Below, piece after piece: positions 47,526 to 56,992 of a DNA stretch of 64,000 nt (position 1 is the stretch's first letter; the number at the start of each line of letters is the position of its first letter). The DNA is from Aeromonas dhakensis. Its GTDB lineage: Bacteria > Pseudomonadota > Gammaproteobacteria > Enterobacterales > Aeromonadaceae. A program made the translations under genes and the position numbers. The notes below the pieces were generated by a model, which was not told the origin of the DNA, ran no database searches, and saw only the letters and a list, made by a program, of their open reading frames with translations. The stretch lies in the NCBI RefSeq assembly GCF_000820305.1, contig NZ_CDBH01000039.1:1-64000 (forward strand), read 5' to 3'.

Positions 47526-47543
47526 GGACGCTTGTGAGCGTCC
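47526..47543. repeat. Second hairpin between mnmA and hflD
   Basis: GGACGCT, TGTG and AGCGTCC form a 7-base-pair hairpin, eleven bases from the previous palindrome and six bases after the mnmA stop on the minus strand. The pair may guard the mnmA mRNA end. Confidence 0.6.
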
Positions 47544-47548
47544 AGCCC

Positions 47549-48655
47549 TTACACCGGATGGCTGAAACGTTGTTCGATGATGCCACCGCCCAGACACACT
47601 TCCCCGTCGTAGAAGACGGCGGACTGGCCCGGGGTGACCGCAGCCTGTTTCTCGTCGAAGATGACCCGGATGGTCTCATCGTCAATGGGCTGGATCAGGC
47701 AGGGAATATCTTCCTGCCGATAGCGGGTTTTGACGGTGCAACGGCGCGGTTCGCGAATGGGGGTGCGATCCACCCAGTGCAGCTGGCTGGCGATGAGGCC
47801 ATCGGAGTAGAGGCGGGGATGCTCGCCCTGCGCCACTATCAGGGTGTTGCGCTCGACCTCTTTGTCGACCACGTACCAGGCCTCTTCGGTGGCATCTTTG
47901 CGCCCGCCGATGCCAAGGCCCTTGCGCTGGCCCAGGGTGTGGTACATCAGGCCCTGATGCTCGCCGATGACTTTGCCATCGACGGTTTCGATGGGGCCGG
48001 GCTGGGCGGGCAGGAACTTGGCCAGGAAGTCCTTGAATTTGCGCTCACCGATAAAGCAGATACCGGTGGAGTCTTTCTTCTTGGCGGTGATGAGATCCAG
48101 CTGCTCGGCGATGCGGCGCACCTCGGGTTTTTCCAGATCCCCGACCGGGAACAGGCTCTGACCCACCTGGGTTTCGCTCAGGGTGTAGAGGAAGTAGCTC
48201 TGATCCTTGTTGGTATCGAGGCCGCGCAGCAGGCGCGGGCGGCCGGTGCTGTCGTCACGGCGCACATAGTGGCCGGTGGCGATGTAGGTGGCCCCCAGCT
48301 CCTCGGCGGCAAACTCCAGGAACGCCTTGAACTTGATCTCCTTGTTGCACAGGATATCTGGGTTCGGCGTACGGCCGGCCTTGTATTCTTCGAGGAAGTG
48401 CTCGAACACATTGTCCCAGTACTCGGCGGCGAAGTTGATGGTGTGGAGTTTCATCCCCAGCTTGTCGCAGACGGCCTTGGCATCAGCCAAATCCTGGGCG
48501 GCAGAGCAGTACTCGTCCGTGTCGTCTTCTTCCCAGTTCTTCATGAACAAGCCTTCGACCTGATAGCCCTGCTGCTGGAGCAGGTAGGCCGAGACGGAAG
48601 AATCCACGCCGCCGGACATGCCGACGATCACCTTGATTTGGCTGTTGTCTGTCAT
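47549..48655 (-). CDS. mnmA: tRNA-specific 2-thiouridylase MnmA
   Basis: Encodes 368 residues. The PP-loop GMSGGVDSS is at 12-20; the catalytic Cys pair are C103 (ILCNKEIKF) and C200 (STGICFIG). Other typical parts are [15 protein letters not shown] and [10 protein letters not shown]. It puts sulfur on the wobble uridine of Lys, Glu and Gln tRNAs, taking it from the Tus relay. It sits between nudJ and hflD. Confidence 0.98.
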   Translation of the reverse strand: MTDNSQIKVIVGMSGGVDSSVSAYLLQQQGYQVEGLFMKNWEEDDTDEYCSAAQDLADAKAVCDKLGMKLHTINFAAEYWDNVFEHFLEEYKAGRTPNPDILCNKEIKFKAFLEFAAEELGATYIATGHYVRRDDSTGRPRLLRGLDTNKDQSYFLYTLSETQVGQSLFPVGDLEKPEVRRIAEQLDLITAKKKDSTGICFIGERKFKDFLAKFLPAQPGPIETVDGKVIGEHQGLMYHTLGQRKGLGIGGRKDATEEAWYVVDKEVERNTLIVAQGEHPRLYSDGLIASQLHWVDRTPIREPRRCTVKTRYRQEDIPCLIQPIDDETIRVIFDEKQAAVTPGQSAVFYDGEVCLGGGIIEQRFSHPV

Positions 48656-48792
48656 TAGTCGAAGTTACCAGTTCGTTTAAACGGGGCGTATTCTACCAGA
48701 ATTTCGCGCCCCCGGTCACATATCCATGCCACCGTTCCCATCAGGAACCCGGCAGCAGGAAATCGTTTTTCTTGTCTCGGCCTCACGGCGTC

Positions 48793-48815
48793 AAAAAGAG
48801 CCTCCAACGGCTCTT
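48793..48815 (-). terminator. Terminator of nudJ
   Basis: AAGAGCC, a six-base loop and GGCTCTT form a hairpin that overlaps the nudJ stop; on the minus strand it is followed by TTTTT less the stem, then GACG. It separates nudJ from mnmA. Confidence 0.75.
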
Positions 48816-49281
48816 AGATAAAGGCCTTGAGGGCCGATAGCGGCAAGCGGGTGCCGGCCAGATAGTCCTGAATGCACTGCCACACCAGAGGGCTGCGCAG
48901 GGCCGGTTTGCACTCGGCAATCTCCTCCAGGGTGAGCCAGTGGCAGGCCAGCACGTCGCCGTCGGGATCCTCTGGATGGTGCTGGCCCGGCGCCTTTTCA
49001 AGGTCGAAGATGACGGCGATGCGCACAAAGGTGGCCTCGCTGTCCGCCGGCTTGTAGAGATAGACCCCGAGCCAGGCGGTGGGAGCGGCGGTGAGCCCGG
49101 TCTCTTCTTTCAGCTCGCGGCAGGCCGCCTGGACGAGATCTTCCCCCGGCTCCACGTGGCCGGCGGGCTGGTTGAAGCGGCGCTGGCCTTTTATCTCCTC
49201 TTCCACCAGCAGGAAACGGCCCTGCCAGTGCACCAGGGCGGCCACGGTAAGGCGGGCGGGCAGGGGGGGATGATCGCTCAT
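48814..49281 (-). CDS. nudJ: Nudix phosphatase NudJ
   Basis: Encodes 155 residues from the ATG at 49281. The Nudix box is complete: GHVEPGED, then ACRELKEETGL, with the four metal-binding Glu. The place next to mnmA and rluE is that of E. coli nudJ (ymfB), a phosphatase for nucleoside tri- and diphosphates and the thiamine precursor HMP-PP. The exact substrate here is inferred from synteny. Confidence 0.93.
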   Translation of the reverse strand: MSDHPPLPARLTVAALVHWQGRFLLVEEEIKGQRRFNQPAGHVEPGEDLVQAACRELKEETGLTAAPTAWLGVYLYKPADSEATFVRIAVIFDLEKAPGQHHPEDPDGDVLACHWLTLEEIAECKPALRSPLVWQCIQDYLAGTRLPLSALKAFI

Positions 49282-49376
49282 TGGGACTCCTTGTCTTGTG
49301 TACTGTGCCTTGCTGTGGCACTCGATCAGGTTGCGCCATCTATGTTGCGGCACGCTGGCCAAATGGCTTGCTCGTG

Positions 49377-50306
49377 TTATTCCGATGGCTTGCTGCGGGC
49401 CGGGCGGCGCGCGGTGCCACGGCCGCCGCTGCGATTGGCCGGGCGGGGGCCCGCTTCGCGGCTGTCCCGCTTTTGGTGTTGTTCCTGGTGTTGAGCGTCA
49501 CGGGTCGGCCGGGCCTTGCCGTTGCTGCCGGCTCCCTGTGGCCTGGCGGATGTGCGCGGCTTGCCGTGCGTTGCAGAATGCCGTGGCGCCGGTGCCAGCT
49601 CGGGAGCGGGCAGGGCGCGGCTCTCCCCCGGCGCCAGACCATCGAGGGTCCACTCCCCGATGGCGTAGCGGATAAGGCGCAAGGTGGGGTGGCCGATATG
49701 GGCGGTCATCCGCCTCACCTGGCGGTTGCGCCCCTCCACAATCTTGATCTCCAGCCAGCAGGTTGGGATCTCCCTGCGCTCGCGTATGGGCGGGTTGCGC
49801 GGCCACACGGCCGGTTCCTCCATGATGCGCGCCCCGGCGGGCAGGGTCATGCCGTCGTTGAGCTCTACCCCGGCGCGCAGGGCGGCCAGTTTCTCCTCGC
49901 TTGGCACGCCTTCCACCTGCACCCAGTAAGTCTTGGGGGTCTTCTCTCCCGGCTGGGTGAGGCGCGCCTGCAGCTTGCCGTCGTTGGTGAGCAGCAACAG
50001 CCCCTCGCTGTCGCGGTCGAGCCGGCCAGCGGCATAGATACCGGGCTCGGTGATGTAATCCTTGAGGGTCTCGCGGCCCGCCTCGTCGGTGAACTGACAG
50101 AGCACCATGTAGGGCTTGTTCAACAGCAGCAGCTTGCGATCGGCAGGCGCCGGTGCCGGTTTGCGCTCGCCCTCCTTGTCTCTCATGGCGTGCTGCGCCT
50201 CCCGGCGCTGGGATGGGCGCGCCGTGGCGGGCCCTTTGGCCTTGTGCTCGGTGTCAGGGCGGGCGGAGAGGGAGAGACGGGGACGGGCTGATTTCATCGC
50301 ATGCAT
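49377..50306 (-). CDS. rluE: 23S rRNA pseudouridine synthase RluE with long basic tail
   Basis: Encodes about 309 residues from the ATG at 50306; ATGs at 50297 and 50186 are alternatives. The core (about 60-230) is RsuA/RluE-type: [20 protein letters not shown], catalytic Asp in [19 protein letters not shown], and [20 protein letters not shown]. The RluE name rests on the neighbour nudJ-mnmA. The last about 75 residues are Arg/Pro/Gln/Ala-rich and disordered-looking, absent from E. coli RluE (217 residues). It modifies U2457 of 23S rRNA if RluE. Confidence 0.9.
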   Translation of the reverse strand: MHAMKSARPRLSLSARPDTEHKAKGPATARPSQRREAQHAMRDKEGERKPAPAPADRKLLLLNKPYMVLCQFTDEAGRETLKDYITEPGIYAAGRLDRDSEGLLLLTNDGKLQARLTQPGEKTPKTYWVQVEGVPSEEKLAALRAGVELNDGMTLPAGARIMEEPAVWPRNPPIRERREIPTCWLEIKIVEGRNRQVRRMTAHIGHPTLRLIRYAIGEWTLDGLAPGESRALPAPELAPAPRHSATHGKPRTSARPQGAGSNGKARPTRDAQHQEQHQKRDSREAGPRPANRSGGRGTARRPARSKPSE

Positions 50307-50383
50307 ACCAAAAACAGGGGAAGGGCGAGTGTACCACAGGGGGCTGTCGCGGGCATGAACGACGGGGACGGGAGGCCAGCCGC

Positions 50384-51151
50384 TCAGCCGAGCAGGCCGT
50401 CGATGACGATGGCCTGACGGGCGGGGGCGGAGCCGGCGTGCAGCAGCGCCGTGCCCACCTGCTCGTCTATCAATGCGCGGGCCAGCCGGGTGAGGGGGCG
50501 CAACTGCTCGGGGGCAAGGCCGGCGGGCACTGCGAGCAAAATCAGGGTCTGCACCGGTCCGAGCGCGGAGCCCCACTCGATGGGTTCGCTGCTGCTGAGC
50601 AGCGAGAGCGCGGGGCGGCGGATGGCGGGGCAGATGACGTGGGGCATGGCGAGGCCGGGCCGGATGATGGTGGCAGCCAGCTGCTCGCGCGCGGCGATGG
50701 CCTGCTCCAGCGCTGGCCTGTCGCTTATCAGCGCGGCGGGCAGCAGATCCACCAGCACTGCCAGCGCCTGGCCCTTGTCGAGGGGGGCCGTGGCATGGCC
50801 GAGCTGGGCCAGGGTAAAGCAATAGTCGGGCAGTGCCTGAGTGAGGCGCTGCTCGGCCAGGGCGGCGCTGCCCGGGCGCCCCAGTGGCTGGCCCAGCTCC
50901 ACGCACCAGCAGGTGAAGGCCATGTGGGCGAGCTCGGCATCCAGCCCCTCGATCAGCAGCAGACAGAGATCGCCGGGCTGGGTGGCCAGGGTGAGCAGGG
51001 AGAGCTGGTTGGTCGCCTCCACCGCCTGGCGGCGGGTGACGTTGATGAACTGGATATGGGACTTGAACAGCCCGGCCAGCCGACTCAGCTGCTTGGCCTG
51101 GGTGATGGTGAGTCCCAGCCGGCAGTGAAAGGAGATCTCGCGGATCAGCAT
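50384..51151 (-). CDS. PTS EIIA (fructose/mannitol type) with degenerate HPr-like domain
   Basis: Encodes 255 residues. The first about 80 look like an HPr domain, but the site where HPr has GLHxRPA reads GLTITQA, so the phospho-His is replaced by Thr15. A type 2 EIIA domain follows (about 110-255) with a probable active His H171 in [10 protein letters not shown]. It starts immediately after the EIIB stop (TGA then ATG). No EIIC gene is joined to the pair. It may pass phosphate to another EII or have a regulatory role. Confidence 0.75.
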   Translation of the reverse strand: MLIREISFHCRLGLTITQAKQLSRLAGLFKSHIQFINVTRRQAVEATNQLSLLTLATQPGDLCLLLIEGLDAELAHMAFTCWCVELGQPLGRPGSAALAEQRLTQALPDYCFTLAQLGHATAPLDKGQALAVLVDLLPAALISDRPALEQAIAAREQLAATIIRPGLAMPHVICPAIRRPALSLLSSSEPIEWGSALGPVQTLILLAVPAGLAPEQLRPLTRLARALIDEQVGTALLHAGSAPARQAIVIDGLLG

Positions 51152-51457
51152 TCAGACGTCGGGAGCTGCGGTCTTGAGCACGGCTACCGCATCGAGCAGC
51201 ACTGCCTCCAGCGCCACCTGGTGGATAGGGCAGCCGAGGAAGCGATCTTTTTGCTCAATCTCGATATCGGAGGCGATCAGCACCAGATCGGCGCCGGCGA
51301 TGTCGCGGGCGGTGAGGATGTTCTCCAGCCCCATGGCTCCCTGGGTCTCGACCTTGATCTTGAGCCCCAGCTTGTCGGCGGCTTTTTGCAGCGCCTCGGC
51401 GGCCATGTAGGTGTGGGCGATGCCGGTGGGGCAGGCGGTGACGGCGAGGATCTTCAT
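51152..51457 (-). CDS. PTS fructose-type EIIB protein
   Basis: Encodes 101 residues, a single EIIB domain of the fructose family. The phospho-Cys is C9 in the signature [18 protein letters not shown], close to the EIIB part of the EIIABC gene at 53522-55429. It forms a two-gene unit with the EIIA gene. The substrate is unknown, and no membrane EIIC is adjacent. Confidence 0.9.
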   Translation of the reverse strand: MKILAVTACPTGIAHTYMAAEALQKAADKLGLKIKVETQGAMGLENILTARDIAGADLVLIASDIEIEQKDRFLGCPIHQVALEAVLLDAVAVLKTAAPDV

Positions 51458-51623
51458 GGGCTCTCACGGCAAATTCGGGTGGGGCAACAAGATAGCGCCA
51501 AGGGACGGCCTTGCCAAAGGGACGGAGGCAAAAATGGGATCCCGACTGCGCTCTGTTGAAGGGATGGGCAAGGGGTGAGCGTTTTTGCGGCCACAAAAGG
51601 GACGAGTGGGGAAAAGAGGGGAT

Positions 51624-51651
51624 AAAAAACGGCCCGCCAGAGGGCGGGCCG
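51624..51651 (-). terminator. Terminator of uhpT
   Basis: CGGCCCGCC, AGA and GGGCGGGCCG form a strong hairpin followed on the minus strand by TTTTTT, 48 bases after the uhpT stop. Confidence 0.88.
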
Positions 51652-51698
51652 AATACACACTACGGAGTGAAATCTTAAGATCGGGCGGATGCCGGGGC

Positions 51699-53105
51699 TC
51701 AGACGGACTGGGTCGCCAAAGTGGCAGCTTTCAGCTCACGTTTGATGCGGCGGATCTTGCGCTCTTCGGCAACCGCGACGCAGGCCATCAGCACCAGACA
51801 GGCGGCGGCGGCCATGTCCAGCGCCGCGAAGGTGCCGGTCCAGCCGGTCAGGCCGAAGATGGGGGTGCCGTCGGCGATCATGCCCAGACCCAGTTTGGCG
51901 AAGCTGTCACCGATGAGGTAGGCGAAGGTGCCCTTGACGCCATCGGCCACGCTGATCCCCTGCTTGGGTACGAAGCCCACGGCGGCCACGCCGATCAGCA
52001 GTTGCGGACCGAACACCAGGAAGCCCAGCAGGAACAGAGAGCCCAGGAACATGAACTGGGTGGTGGCGTGCTGGTAGAGCCCCAGGGTGGCGATGATCAG
52101 CGCCAGCGCCACGCAGGCCACCAGACCACGGCGACCGTTGGCCAGATCGGAGAGGTAACCCCACATCAGGGTACCGACCAGGGCGCCCACTTCGAAGAAG
52201 GTAAAGCCCTGAATGGCCACGTCCTTGGAGAAGCCCAGCTCCTGGTGGGCGTAGACGGTGGACCACTGGTCGATACCGATGCGCACCACGTAGAGGAAGA
52301 TGTTGGCGAAGCAGAGCAGCCAGATCACCTTGTTGAGCAGCACGTACTTCACGAAGATCTGCCACTTGGTCAACTTCTGCTCTTCGGTGGCAACGTCTTC
52401 TTCGCTCGCCACTTCGTCAAACAGCTCTTCCACCTTGCCCAGGCCATAGGCCTCCGGCGAATCGCTACCAAAGCGCAGGCCGATAAAGCCGACGATCAGC
52501 GCGATGATGGAGGGGAAGATGAACATGCCGAGCACGTTGCCATCGAACAGGTAGTTGGCACCGAACAGCGCCACACCGGCCGCACCGGCGCCGCCCACGT
52601 TGTGGGAGAGGTTCCACATGCCCAGATAGGTGCCGCGCTTGTTGCGGGGTGTCCACTTGGTGATGGTGGAGTAGCTGCAGGAGCCGCCACAGCTCTGGAA
52701 GAAACCGCTGGCCGCGTAGAAGAAGATCATCAGGTAGAGGCTGAAACCGGTGCCACCCATGCTGGCACTGAAGCCCAGCATGCAGAGGGAGGAGAGGATC
52801 AGCATCAGCGGCAGGAACTGCTTGGTGTTCTTGCCATCGGCATAGTAGGAGACGATGGTCTTGCCCACCCCGTAGGTGATGGAGAAGCCAAGGCCGATCA
52901 TGCCGAGCTCGGTCATGGAGAGACCGTACTCCTGGATCATGTCGTTCTGCGCAATGTTGAAGTTCTTGCGGATCAGATACATGGTCAGGTAACCGATGAA
53001 CACAACCAGATAGGATTGCATAAACGGTTTGAACCAGAGCTTGCGCCGGGCTTCGACCGGCAGGTTCAGGGTGGGGACCCGGACCTGTTCGAGCAGTTTA
53101 AACAT
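51699..53105 (-). CDS. uhpT: Hexose-6-phosphate:phosphate antiporter UhpT
   Basis: Encodes 468 residues with 12 membrane helices, very close to E. coli UhpT along its length: [49 protein letters not shown] [19 protein letters not shown], and [20 protein letters not shown]. It takes up glucose-6-phosphate and similar sugars in exchange for phosphate and is also a fosfomycin entry route. The uhpABC control genes are not in the window. It is a monocistronic gene by its flanking terminators. Confidence 0.95.
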   Translation of the reverse strand: MFKLLEQVRVPTLNLPVEARRKLWFKPFMQSYLVVFIGYLTMYLIRKNFNIAQNDMIQEYGLSMTELGMIGLGFSITYGVGKTIVSYYADGKNTKQFLPLMLILSSLCMLGFSASMGGTGFSLYLMIFFYAASGFFQSCGGSCSYSTITKWTPRNKRGTYLGMWNLSHNVGGAGAAGVALFGANYLFDGNVLGMFIFPSIIALIVGFIGLRFGSDSPEAYGLGKVEELFDEVASEEDVATEEQKLTKWQIFVKYVLLNKVIWLLCFANIFLYVVRIGIDQWSTVYAHQELGFSKDVAIQGFTFFEVGALVGTLMWGYLSDLANGRRGLVACVALALIIATLGLYQHATTQFMFLGSLFLLGFLVFGPQLLIGVAAVGFVPKQGISVADGVKGTFAYLIGDSFAKLGLGMIADGTPIFGLTGWTGTFAALDMAAAACLVLMACVAVAEERKIRRIKRELKAATLATQSV

Positions 53106-53342
53106 CTTCGTTCATCCTCTGCGAGATAGACGCTGTTTCCGCCGCGTTCCACCCTTTTTGATTGGAGTTGGAGGTCACGCCACGGAAAGAACAACAGGAA
53201 GCGGGCGCGCTGCGCGGCGAGCCCCTGTCGATTGAACCCATGCCCGTCCCTTGCGCCGTGGCGCGGGTCGGGTAACCACATCAGGTAGCGTGACTTTAAT
53301 GAGGCGCGCTGCAAATGGCGTGAGAGCTATCCCTAGGGGGGG

Positions 53343-53357
53343 TAGGAAAATTTCCTA
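53343..53357. promoter_or_regulatory. Palindromic operator candidate upstream of uhpT
   Basis: TAGGAAAATTTCCTA is a perfect dyad around one central base, flanked by CTAG and CCTAGG. Its place suggests a UhpA-type activator site for uhpT. Confidence 0.45.
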
Positions 53358-53381
53358 GTTTGGCGGGATCCGGCCGCGAAG

Positions 53382-53397
53382 CGTGAAGAGGATCACA
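53382..53397. promoter_or_regulatory. CRP-like site upstream of uhpT
   Basis: CGTGAAGAGGATCACA matches TGTGA-N6-TCACA at nine of ten positions. It lies upstream of the palindrome and suggests catabolite control of uhpT. Confidence 0.55.
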
Positions 53398-53442
53398 AGC
53401 CGGCGTCGTACAGCAGAGGTGAACGGGCTCTCTCGAACCCGA

Positions 53443-53472
53443 CAAAAGAGGAGGCCACCCGCAGGTGGCCTC
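53443..53472 (-). terminator. Terminator of the PTS EIIABC gene
   Basis: GAGGCCACC, CGCA and GGTGGCCTC form a 9-base-pair hairpin; the minus-strand continuation CTCTTTTG is T-rich. It lies 49 bases after the EIIABC stop. Confidence 0.75.
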
Positions 53473-53521
53473 GTCCGGTTTGTCATCCGTCCCGCAAGGG
53501 GGCGGCTTGGTTGGGCGGGGA

Positions 53522-55429
53522 TCAGGCGGCCTTGGCCAGCGTCACCTCGTCACTCTTCTTCACCCGCAGTTTTTTCAGGGCAACCGCCACCACGCCGGTG
53601 ACGATGGCGCCGCAGATCATGCAAAGCAGGGCCAGCAGCGGCTTGTTGACGGCGCCGAGCAGGGCCACGATGGGGCCGCCGTGGGCGACGCTGTTGGTGA
53701 TGCCGAACAGGAAGGCCATCACGGCGGCGGTCATGCTGCCCAGCACGTTGGCCGGAATGACGGCCAGCGGATCACGGGCGGCAAACGGAATCGCACCCTC
53801 CGAAATCCCCACCAGGCCCATGGCGCCGGCAGCCTTGCCCGCTTCAATCTCGGTGGCGTCGAAGATGCCGAGCTTGCGACCGAGCACGGTGGCCAGCGAC
53901 ATGCCGAGCGGGGCGGCCGGAATGGCGCAGGCCATGGCGCCCATGAACTGGGTCTGGCCGGAGGCAATCATGCCCACCGAGAACAGGAAGGCCACTTTGT
54001 TGACCGGGCCACCCATGTCAAAGCCGGCCATGCCCCCCAGCACGATCCCCAGCAGCACCAGGCTGCCGCCGCTCATGGAGAGCAGCATGGCGTTCAGACC
54101 GGTCATCATGTCGGCAATGGGGGCGCCGATGATAAAGATGAAGACCGCAGCGATAAAGAGCGACCCGACGATGGGGGCGATCAGGATCGGCACCAGCGGC
54201 TGCACCATCTTGTGGTAGTGGCGGGTCGCAATCCAGCGCACCAGATAGCCGACCAGGAGGCCTGCGATGATGGCACCGATAAAGCCGGTACCGGCGTCGG
54301 CGCCGTAGAAGCTGCCGTTGTTGGCGATCCAGCCGCCGATAAAGCCCGGTGCCAGCGCGGGTCTGTCACCGATGGCGTAGGCGATGTAGCCCGCCAGAAT
54401 GGGGATCATCAGGGTAAAGGCGGCCACGCCCACGTTGAGGATCTGGTTCCACATGCTCCCTGCCGGGATCTGCATGCCGCTTGGAGTCGGATCGCCGCCG
54501 ATGGCCAGTGCCAGGGCGATCAGCAGACCCCCGGTGACCACAAACGGGATCATGTGGGAGACTCCGTTCATCAGATAACGGTAGAGATCCGAGCTGCCGC
54601 CAGAACTCTTCTCTTCACCTTTTCTATCATCCTTGTCCGCCACATAGGCGGGGGCCTTCAACGCCTGCTCAATCAGACCCTTGCCATCCTTGATGGGGGC
54701 CTTCACGCCGGTCTTGATGAGCGGTTTGCCGTTGAAGCGGGCCATGTCCACCTGTTTGTCGCAGGCCACCACGATGGCGCTGGCACGGGCGATCTCGGCC
54801 GCAGTGGGGCTGTTCTTGACGCCGATGGAGCCGTTGGTCTCCACCTTCACCTCAAAGCCCAGCTCCTTGGCCGCGCGCTCCAGGGATTCCGCCGCCAGGT
54901 AGGTGTGGGCGATGCCGGCCGGGCAGCCGGTGACGCCGATGATCAGCCCCTTGTCGGCGGCGGGCGCCGGGGCTGTTTCTTCTTTCTTCTCGAGCAGCAG
55001 TGCCAGCGCATCGGTAGGCGTCTTGGCTGCCAGCAGGGCATCGATAAAGCCCTCTTCAATCAGCTTGGCGGAGAGCTCGGCCAGCACCTCGATATGGTGG
55101 TTGGCGCCGCCGGCCGGGGAGGCAATCATGAAAAACAGCCGGGAGGGCTTGCCATCCTCGGCGCCGTACTCGATACCGGCGCGGCTGATGCCGATGGCCA
55201 CCGCCGGGGTGCTTACCGCCGCACTCTTGGCATGGGGCAGGGCAACGCCCTCTTCAAAGCCGGTGTTGTCCAGCTCTTCGCGGGCCCACAGGTCCTTGAT
55301 GAACTGTTGCTCGTCGCTGACCTTGCCTTGCACCGCGAGCAGGCGGGTCATCTCGGTGAAGACCTCCTCCTTGCGCGTGGCCTTTAAATCGAGCGCGATC
55401 AGCTGCTCGTTGATAAGGGTGGTGATCAT
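53522..55429 (-). CDS. PTS fructose-family transporter EIIABC
   Basis: Encodes 635 residues. Domains in order: EIIA (about 1-148) with phospho-His H66 in GVALPHAKS; EIIB (about 160-260) with phospho-Cys C169 in VTGCPAGIAHTYLAAESL; and a membrane EIIC domain (about 290-630) with the fructose-family MAGFDMGGPVNK and GISEGAIPFA motifs. It imports and phosphorylates a fructose-like sugar, possibly fructose or mannosylglycerate (MngA-like). No fruK or mngB is beside it. A CRP site lies upstream. Confidence 0.92.
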   Translation of the reverse strand: MITTLINEQLIALDLKATRKEEVFTEMTRLLAVQGKVSDEQQFIKDLWAREELDNTGFEEGVALPHAKSAAVSTPAVAIGISRAGIEYGAEDGKPSRLFFMIASPAGGANHHIEVLAELSAKLIEEGFIDALLAAKTPTDALALLLEKKEETAPAPAADKGLIIGVTGCPAGIAHTYLAAESLERAAKELGFEVKVETNGSIGVKNSPTAAEIARASAIVVACDKQVDMARFNGKPLIKTGVKAPIKDGKGLIEQALKAPAYVADKDDRKGEEKSSGGSSDLYRYLMNGVSHMIPFVVTGGLLIALALAIGGDPTPSGMQIPAGSMWNQILNVGVAAFTLMIPILAGYIAYAIGDRPALAPGFIGGWIANNGSFYGADAGTGFIGAIIAGLLVGYLVRWIATRHYHKMVQPLVPILIAPIVGSLFIAAVFIFIIGAPIADMMTGLNAMLLSMSGGSLVLLGIVLGGMAGFDMGGPVNKVAFLFSVGMIASGQTQFMGAMACAIPAAPLGMSLATVLGRKLGIFDATEIEAGKAAGAMGLVGISEGAIPFAARDPLAVIPANVLGSMTAAVMAFLFGITNSVAHGGPIVALLGAVNKPLLALLCMICGAIVTGVVAVALKKLRVKKSDEVTLAKAA

Positions 55430-55894
55430 GGCGTTCTCCCTGCTCCTGGCCGGAGCCTGTTGGCATCTTTTCCTGGGCTACCGCCCAGGACATGCAGACA
55501 AAAGTGACCCCACTATTATCCCGCCCGCAGGGCCGCGCACCTATCGGACAAAACTGCGAAATACTGGATTTTTGTGCGACATGGCCTTGTGTGTGATCCT
55601 GATCGCACAGCAGACCAGCTGACAAAATGGGTCTTGATTGAATCACAAATTGCTTTTTTATAGTTAAAAATCAATGAATTGAAAGTGTGCGTGCCGATGT
55701 GCAGCTGCCATTGAGCCAGCCCTCATCTTGGCTAAGGGAGCTACATTGCTAGAAATTTGTGAGGTAATGAGAGGCTCCTGGATGTGAGCCAAAGCACATA
55801 AATGGCGGTAATCAGGGGAAGAGGAGGGGTGGCAAGGTGGAGAAACGTCGTGAGCCATCGGGTGGCTGCCATGTGGATGGTGGCTGAGAGTGGA
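55430..55894. other. Gene-free stretch upstream of the EIIABC gene
   Basis: The 465 bases hold the CRP site at 55592-55607, GATAAT on the minus strand at 55515-55520, CAGTAT at 55561-55566 as another -10 choice, and an AT-rich part near 55640-55680. No open frame with a ribosome site and no clear terminator for the GNAT gene at 55895 were found. Confidence 0.6.
55592..55607. promoter_or_regulatory. CRP site upstream of the EIIABC gene
   Basis: TGTGATCCTGATCGCA matches TGTGA-N6-TCACA at nine of ten positions. If transcription of the EIIABC gene starts near 55558, the site is centred at about -41.5, the usual class II activation distance. CAGTAT at 55561-55566 (minus strand) could be the -10 box. 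Confidence 0.6.
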
Positions 55895-56353
55895 TTAAAA
55901 GTAGGTTGGCGGTTCGCCGACATAGCGTGGCCGCCTATGAGAGAAATACATGCAATCACCCCCCGGAATGCGCCTATACCCCAGCCTCTCGTAGAAGTGA
56001 TGGTCGATATCTGCATGGAGGAAGGTGGCGATGGCATCGGGACTATCCAGCAGCATGCCTGTCACCCCACGCAGTAGATGGGCGCCAAATCCTTGCCCCC
56101 TCATCGCCGGTGCCGTTGCCAGTGAACCTATGCCAAAACAGCCCTGGCCAAGGCCAAATCGGTCCCGATAGACGATAAGGGAAGAGACAGGCTGATTGTC
56201 CATAATCAGGACATACCACACACCGGAGCGGTATTTTTGACTGGCGTGGCAGCTCGCCAGATATTCAGTCGGTGACAGTCCTTCGCCCCAAGCATCAAAG
56301 CCCATCCAGAAGATGGCATTCAGTTCATCTGGGCTGGCTTTTCTTGTCTGCAT
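55895..56353 (-). CDS. GNAT N-acetyltransferase
   Basis: Encodes 152 residues with the GNAT fold: IGSLATAPAMRGQGFGAHLL is the acetyl-CoA-binding strand and loop, and HHFYERLGYRRI the typical C-terminal motif. The substrate is unknown. The gene stands alone, with 135 bases to the next GNAT gene upstream. Confidence 0.85.
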   Translation of the reverse strand: MQTRKASPDELNAIFWMGFDAWGEGLSPTEYLASCHASQKYRSGVWYVLIMDNQPVSSLIVYRDRFGLGQGCFGIGSLATAPAMRGQGFGAHLLRGVTGMLLDSPDAIATFLHADIDHHFYERLGYRRIPGGDCMYFSHRRPRYVGEPPTYF

Positions 56354-56488
56354 CCTGCATTCATTCCTTTACCAGTGTCATGGTGCTCGATATGGCTCTC
56401 GTTGCTTTCGATGAGATGTGGCGACGCTGAATTGATCCCCCCACCATTTATCCCCAGGGCGCTACAGGCTGCTGAGGGGGGGGATAGC

Positions 56489-56938
56489 CTAGCCCAGTTC
56501 AAGGTAGAGCCGCAGCATATCCTTGTGCTGGATGCCGTGCTCCATCAGGGGCTCCGGGTAGTGGGTAAGGAAGTGATCCTTGATGACGCCATCCACGCGA
56601 AAGCCGTGGCGCTGGTAATAGGTGAGCTGGTGGCCGAAGCTGCCGGTGCCGAGTTCGACGCGGCATACCCCTTTCCCGGCCAGATTCGTCAGCACGAAGC
56701 GCAGCAGGCCGGAGCCGATACCTTGCTGCTGTCGATTGGGGGCAACGGCGATATTGAAGATCTCGGCCGTTTGCTCCCCCACCAGACCCGCCACACAGGC
56801 GCCCACTACCTCGTTGCCCGCCAGAGCGGCAAAGCCCCAGGCGCCGGGCAGATAGGTGGCAATGCGCTGCTCTGCGGGATCGGCCTCCAGCAGCAGCGCC
56901 AGCGGCAGTTGACCGGGGGTCATTTCGACAAAGGTCAT
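56489..56938 (-). CDS. GNAT N-acetyltransferase
   Basis: Encodes 149 residues. GNAT features: FNIAVAPNRQQQGIGSGLLR (acetyl-CoA loop) and LGTGSFGHQLTYYQRHGFRV. The substrate is unknown. It is a different subfamily from the GNAT gene at 55895-56353. The 135 bases between the two show no further gene. Confidence 0.87.
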   Translation of the reverse strand: MTFVEMTPGQLPLALLLEADPAEQRIATYLPGAWGFAALAGNEVVGACVAGLVGEQTAEIFNIAVAPNRQQQGIGSGLLRFVLTNLAGKGVCRVELGTGSFGHQLTYYQRHGFRVDGVIKDHFLTHYPEPLMEHGIQHKDMLRLYLELG

Positions 56939-56992
56939 CTTTATTTCTCTTTTATCTCGCTCTGACTGTCCGGGGGCGCCGTCTTCTGGGCC

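Larger units (their letters stand above)
53106..53442 (-). promoter_or_regulatory. uhpT upstream region
   Basis: The gene-free 337 bases before uhpT contain, read on the minus strand: a CRP-like site (53382-53397), a 15-base palindrome TAGGAAAATTTCCTA (53343-53357), and a possible -10 TAAAGT (53293-53298) without a good -35. Relative to a start near 53286 the palindrome is at about -64 and the CRP site at about -103, as recalled for UhpA and CRP at E. coli uhpT. A leader of about 180 bases would result. Confidence 0.45.

Noticed and set aside
51585-53129. Long plus-strand open frame of over 500 codons opposite uhpT
   Set aside because: The minus-strand frame is unmistakably UhpT; the opposite frame has His/Gln/Gly-rich, domain-free sequence typical of the antisense of GC-rich genes.
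53465-55387. 640-codon plus-strand frame opposite the EIIABC gene
   Set aside because: Complement of a clear PTS EIIABC; no domain and no ribosome site.
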